DNA of 64,000 bases from Plectrocnemia conspersa (Eukaryota > Arthropoda > Insecta > Trichoptera > Polycentropodidae), in the NCBI GenBank assembly GCA_009617715.1, contig VTFK01000526.1:62001-126000 (forward strand). Reading direction: 5' to 3'. The notes under the pieces were generated by a model. That model was given only the letters and a program-made list of their open reading frames with translations. It did not search any database and was not told where the DNA came from. Positions 59,049-64,000 of this stretch are shown one piece after another; position 1 is the first letter of the stretch; every line of letters starts with the position of its first letter. The position numbers were made by a program, and so were the translations under genes.

Positions 59049-62000
59049 ATGCTGTCGTTGTGGCGCGAGATGTCGTTTTTAATTTTGGCCAAAAGCGCAT
59101 TCGGGGCGGCCAGCCTCGCGCGGCTGTCACCGGCGAACGATGCTCGAGCCCTCGGGCCGCTCGCGAGCGAAGGCCGGTTGAGGACGAAGAGGCGCGCGCT
59201 CCTCGTCGGGATGCGCGACGACTACGGTTTCGGCGCGAACGCGATGCACACGCCGAAGCGCTCCGCCCTCGCCGAGGTGACCAACGTGTCGCCCACGGCC
59301 AACCTGAAGCTGCTGACGAACGTGGCGCTGCAGTGTCCCTACCAGCGCAAGGAGAAGTCGCTGCAGATCCTCTGCGATCGCTTCCTGGAGCTGTACCCGC
59401 TGAGGGGACGCGGCTTCGACGGCGGCCGTCGCCCCGAGATCCACCTGGACGCGACGGCCCAGCGGCTGGGCGTCGAGAAGCGCCGCATCTACGACATCAT
59501 CAACATCTTGGAGGCGCTGCAGTGCGTGGCCCACCGCCGCAAGAACACGTACGCTTGGCACGGAGGCTCCGACATGGAGCGCTACATCGCCTCGCTCAAG
59601 CGGCAGGGCGAGTCCGCCGGCAAGCGCTCCTCTCGCTCCACCGCTCCGCCCAAGCGCCGCTCGCTCGGCAACCTGGCGCAGAGGTTCCTCGTCATGTTCC
59701 TCGTCCGCCCGCCGGTAATATTCACTTTTCATTAATAGTCATTTTTCATTGTTTTCATTATACCGTTCGGTGGACCGAAAAGTAATCAAAATTTTTGTTT
59801 GCTTGCAGAAAACATTTATTTTTAAATCATCATTATCGTAACCAATGTTCTATTAACCTAAATAGATGGTTATCAGACAGTGCGAAATCTGGTGAATGTG
59901 GGGGATGGGGTAAAACTTCCAACTCCCTTATTTTTTCTTGAGTCAATTTTGCAGCAATGATGCAAAATTCTTGGCTTATTATTGACTAAAACGACTAGTT
60001 TACTCCAGGTTAAAGCAACTCGTAGTCTATCACTCCAGACAAATCCCATCATACGCAATGAAAGGCCTTTTTTTTTTTTTTTAGGGCTGGTCGAGGGGTG
60101 GAACAGGTACTCGCTAGGAAGAAAGCCATTGTTTTTTCTTACAGGATTATTGTATAGCACCCACTTCTCATCTCCAGTTACAAAACTTCAAAACGGGATC
60201 AGGAATGCACAGATCGAGCGCTGTTGCCAAATTTCTTGTTTATGATCTTTTCTCAAACGGCGTAGATGATCCTGGACTGTCGATAACTCTTTTATGATCT
60301 GACTCCACCATTGATTTCAGGACATCATCGTCTAATTTTTGAGGTCGTCCTTTTCGAGCAATGTCCTTGAGGTCCTTATTTACATTTTTTTTAAATTATA
60401 ATGACACTTGATAAGTTTTAAAACATCACCATAAGTATTTTTGATAACTTGTGTTGCTTTGTTAGCCTTCTTTCATTGATCGAACAAAAACAGCATATAA
60501 TAGCGCAAATGCATCTCATCAATGGTTGGGCTCGACATTCCTTTACCTAAGGGTAAAGTTTTTTTTTAAAAGAAACCATAAATTTACAGTTTTTACTTTA
60601 ATGTAATGATAAAAACTTGTGCGTTATTACTAGACCGCGTATTGAGATAAACAGATTTGAAAACAAAGTTTTAAAAAATTTTGATTACTTTTCGGTACTC
60701 CTAATAATTAATTTTTAAGGGCAGTTGGAAAAGTAAAAACAAATACATGAAAACATCAAAAGCAATAAAATCGTGTCGGCGCCTATAGCCTACAAATATT
60801 ATTGTTCTTTTGAAAAAAGGGGCTGTAAATTTACAACCATCACTAAAAATCGGAATACAGTTCTCAGACAAAATTTTTATTTATAAAAACAAATGCGCTG
60901 TAGTGACATCTATTGGTTATAAATTGCACTGCACATAATAATTTATAATTATTAATTAATATTCTCTGAAAACTCTGCTGGTATTGATTATATCTGATTG
61001 ACTTATTCAGTTGGTACAGATTTATCTTTATTAAAAATAAAAGATAAATCTGTACCAACTGCCATGGTTTTATTGCTTTTGACGTGAATTTTTCATTCTG
61101 AGAAGTGATAATTGTTTTTGCGCCCTCCTATTGACCAAAATTAGATTTAAATACACTTTGATCAGCCCTTTTATATCAGAAATTTATAGTAATATTGGTA
61201 AGGATAGCTATCATATTTTTGAAACTAAGGGTAATATCCAAGTGCAGACAAACCACGAAAACTTCTTCTGCTGATTTTCCCCTGAGAGTTGAGCTGGCTC
61301 AGTTTATATTTTGGACTTGACGTAATAATTACTTTTACCACTTTAATTATGTAAGGTTTGGGCTAGAACAGCAAATGGACTGTGTCAAATGTGAAATTGA
61401 GTTTCATAGACATTTTAGAGCAGAATATAATTTCACTAGCGCCTATTATTTAAATTATATATTTGTTAGTTAAAATATATATTTATTGGTGAATATATAT
61501 TTGGACTTCACTGGTGAAAATATAACTACTGAAAAATATACATTCACTAACATTTATACATCACATGTAAATGTATATAGTTTTCTCTAGATTTTCTTTG
61601 AAGGATAACTGAGAATTTCTGGTTTAGAATTGAAGACGTCATTTGGGAGGGGGGGGGGCAGAAGTTGAGAAGTCAATTGTCGTTTTTTTAATATCTCGAT
61701 TTCATTGTAATTCATAGTATTTCATTGAATGACATAAATTTTTCTGGCCAAATTCAAGGGGGGGGAGGCAAATACCCCCACCTGCCCCCCCATCGACTTC
61801 TTTGATAACTTTGCAATGAATCCTATTCTGAAGAAAAATCCGAAGAATTTATCTTACATAAATGCATAAACAATTCGTTTTATGGAACAAAGTATTTATC
61901 TTAAAATAATTCCCTGTTAAATAGAACCCTTTAATTATTATCAATCGTCAATCCAAAAATTCGATAAGTTATTAGATTTAGTAAAAGCTCATATAATCGA

Positions 62001-62910
62001 GACCAATACACAGTTTAGGAATGCTGTCTGCCAAATGTATTTGTAAAAGCAAATTGATCCGTGTAGGAACATCCCTTAAAATGCTCGACGAAAGGGAGCA
62101 AAATGACGTTGCCTATATTATGTCGAACAAAAGATCGTTCAGTCATCCGTTGACCTATTCCACCATCACAGATATAAACAAAAATGTCTATTCATTTTTA
62201 TAGAATGTTCGTCTGTAATCCTCGGGAGAGTTCCACGCAGATGATGGAACGTTATGTGTCCGATTGGCATGCTAGCGAATGCGATTTGAGAGTAGTAAAT
62301 TCCAGCCATCATCGTATAAACATAAACACGTCTGACACAAAATTGGTCATTTTATGCGCCAACAACCTAACCAAACTCTGCTATACGAATTTATTATTCT
62401 ACTGTAATAATTTATCGCCCCTTTCGTTTTCAGAATACGCTGGTCAATCTGGAAATGGCCGTGGCGACGCTGATTCAGCCGCCGCAGCGCAAGAACGGGG
62501 AGGGCGCCGAGCCGGACAAGTCGGACAGGCTGCTCAAGTCTAAGGTGCGCCGCCTCTACGACATTGCCAACGTGCTCACCTCCGTCGGACTGGTGGAGCG
62601 CGTGTCGGCGTCGACGCTCAAGAAGCCCGTGTTTCGCTACGTGGGGCCCTACTGCGGGTTCGAAGATGTTACGCCCGTCTCGTCCGCGATGATGACGCCC
62701 GACTCGCTGGTGCTGCGCGGCGAGGCTCCCGCGCGCGCCCTCCCTGTTCGCTCCAAGAGAAAACTGGAGTTCTCGCCTCCGCCACCCTCAGCGCCCACCC
62801 CGCCTTCGGCGCCCACACCGCCCTCCACCCCCACCCAGAAAAACAAGAACTGGGACGTGCTCATGCAGGTGGTCGACATGGAGCTGCGCCCCTACGAGAG
62901 CCCGCGTTAG
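59049..62910 (+). CDS. E2F8: Atypical E2F transcription factor (E2F7/8)
   Basis: Two exons, 59049-59714 and 62434-62910 (phase 0), give 380 residues. DNA-binding domain 1 (about residues 95-170) reads RKEKSLQILCDRFLELYPLR, then GVEKRRIYDIINILEAL and RRKNTYAWHG. Domain 2 starts SLGNLAQRFLVMFL, crosses the intron, and ends KVRRLYDIANVLTSVGLVER, then FRYVGPYC. Two RRxYDI winged-helix domains and no dimerisation or Rb-binding region define E2F7/8, DP-independent repressors of S-phase genes. Domain 2 is split by a 2.7-kb intron. The C-terminus after it is short and Pro-rich (PPPPSAPTPP); vertebrate proteins are over twice as long. The first ATG of the frame was used, but upstream exons cannot be excluded. 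The 1 versus 2 paralogue label is nominal. Confidence 0.92.
59774..60696 (-). mobile_element. Mariner-like element with matching TIRs
   Basis: Ends ACCGAAAAGTAATCAAAATT (left) and AATTTTGATTACTTTTCGGT (right) are matched inverted repeats. The minus strand holds a broken transposase: KWVLYNNPVRKNN, MGFVWSDRLRVALTWSK, and PHSPDFALSDNHLF, which keeps the last catalytic Asp. An A/T homopolymer (60068-60083) interrupts it. It lies in the E2F7/8 intron. Confidence 0.8.
60870..61061 (+). repeat. 5'-truncated SINE copy ending in a perfect hairpin
   Basis: GTGACATCTATTGGTTATAA and the tail CAGTTGGTACAGATTTATC match SINE copies 1 and 2; the tRNA-like head is missing. The tail (61008-61028) is followed after 12 bases by its exact 21-base inverse (61041-61061). 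TCAAAAGCAATAAAATC at 60757 and its inverse at 61067 bracket the unit. Confidence 0.65.
61430..61800 (+). repeat. R2 repeat, longest copy
   Basis: The head has CACTAGCGCCTATTATTTAA and TTCACTGGTGAAAATATAA. The middle has a G run and TCAATTGTCGTTTTTTTAAT. The tail has TTCTGGCCAAATTCAAGGGG and CACCTGCCCCCC. Other copies lie at 23745, 38060, 49870, 54890 and 55240. Confidence 0.55.
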
Positions 62911-64000
62911 TTTTAAGCGATGCGAATATTTTTTTATTTATTTTCGTAAATTAAACATACGTAAATATTAAATCATATATTTATAGAGAAACGAGGACGA
63001 AAGGATAAGGACTGAAAAAAATATGTAGTCCTCTGTTTGTATTATTTTAGCGATTATTATACAGTCGGTCCTCAACGAGAGATACGAATATTTTCCGGTC
63101 GGACGAAACTCCTTTTAAATCCGCGGAAAAAAGTATATAGACGATATTCTCTTCCACCGGTTACGCTAACAGCGACTTGTTTATTGGCTCGTCGCATTAT
63201 ACTGGCTGAACTGTCAGAGTCTTCATCTTCCATGAAGTGTTGTTTCCGTTTAGCAGTAAGTAATTGATAATTTATCACGAGCTAAGCTCGTATGCGTTAT
63301 TCCGTACGACAACTTCCGGAAATATTTAGTCTAAACGAAAAGATGCGAAACGAGGCTCGACTGTACTTCTTTTTTTACTGACGTCGTGTCGACGATTGAC
63401 GATATACGATTTACTCTAAGATTTTCTCTCTACGACTGTTATCGAAGATTAGAGTTTTATTTATTTTATCAAATTTATCGAATATAATTGAATTTATCGA
63501 AACGAAAAGTCTACTTTAGTGCAATAGTGACGCTCGAGCGTTAGGCGCTCGTTTTGTTTTCGTTCTCATGAAATTTGTGTTTTAGCAATTTTTTGTCAGA
63601 CGCGGTTCGACGCTTCTCCGACGGCGATTTATATGAATATTTTTTAAGGCTGTCGTTTACTGTGAGAGTTTTATACGAAACGTACTTTTATATGAGTTTT
63701 TATGGACGAGGGACGGAGCGCCCGTCCGTCTGCAATTTTTCGCTTCTTCGTATGTGCAATGGAAAATTTTATGTTTTAGAGTGACTTTGTTGAATTTTAT
63801 TCTTATGCATTTTTTTATGACTTGTTTTTTTTTGATTATATATTTATATACGATGCATATTATACAATATAAGATTTGAACGAATCGCTCGTGTTTGATT
63901 ATTTTTCATACTGACATTCTGAGGAATTTCGAAATACGAATGGATTTTATTTTCTACAGTCGGATGCTTCGTTAGAATTATGCGCACGGTAAGAATAAAT
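62911..64000. other. E2F7/8 3' side and an uncertain coding-like stretch
   Basis: The first part is the E2F7/8 3' UTR. On the minus strand 63278-63072 an open frame reads LLTAKRKQHFMEDEDSDSSA, then SIMRRANKQVAVSV; its acidic patch looks protein-like. A GTAAGTAA donor lies at 63256 on the plus strand in the same stretch. Neither can be joined to other exons here. The rest is AT-rich. Confidence 0.3.

Noticed and set aside
59060..59785. Long Arg/Ala-rich plus and minus ORFs over E2F7/8 exon 1
   Set aside because: GC-rich shadows of the E2F7/8 frame; only the frame with RRxYDI is conserved.

Overview
The window is nuclear DNA of an insect, or at least an arthropod. Short GC-rich exons with GT..AG introns sit in very AT-rich non-coding DNA. 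Gene content is animal (RpS27, E2F7/8 with two DNA-binding domains, an Arkadia-type RING ligase, sarcalumenin, a Syx7-type syntaxin). The mobile DNA is typical of insects: mariner, hAT, piggyBac, Jockey-like LINEs and a tRNA-derived SINE. Drosophila is not expected to carry E2F7/8, so a non-drosophilid insect is likelier. I cannot assign an order.

Twelve protein-coding genes were rebuilt exon by exon, with splice sites and phases checked by hand. Left to right: GNS sulfatase (-) and a TOM6-like 50-residue protein (-) lying head to tail; CHIC (+); an SH3-adaptor (-); RpS27 (+) convergent with riboflavin kinase (-); an Arkadia/RNF111-like E3 ligase (+) tail-to-tail with a small Smac/DIABLO-like protein (-); sarcalumenin (+) with a very acidic repeated lumenal region; ABITRAM (-) directly behind CMC2 (-); a syntaxin 7/12-type SNARE (-); and E2F7/8 (+).

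The strongest finding is the CMC2-ABITRAM locus. One exon holds the CMC2 stop, five bases, the ABITRAM start and then a splice donor, which predicts a dicistronic mRNA. The TOM6-like gene and GNS form a looser case: 72 nt between stop and start, with no AUG and no poly(A) signal between them.

Much of the remaining DNA is decayed mobile elements. They include an hAT copy with perfect 8-bp target duplications, a mariner copy with a mutated catalytic Asp, a near-perfect palindrome of about 430 bp from a recurrent repeat family, a piggyBac-like fossil between two outward-facing arms of that family, three copies of a SINE, and several MITEs. The sarcalumenin gene has one extra base just after its P-loop that breaks the frame; an assembly error is the simplest explanation. 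The genes mostly do unrelated housekeeping jobs (mitochondrial import and assembly, endosomal fusion, ubiquitin signalling, ribosome, cell cycle) and do not form a pathway.
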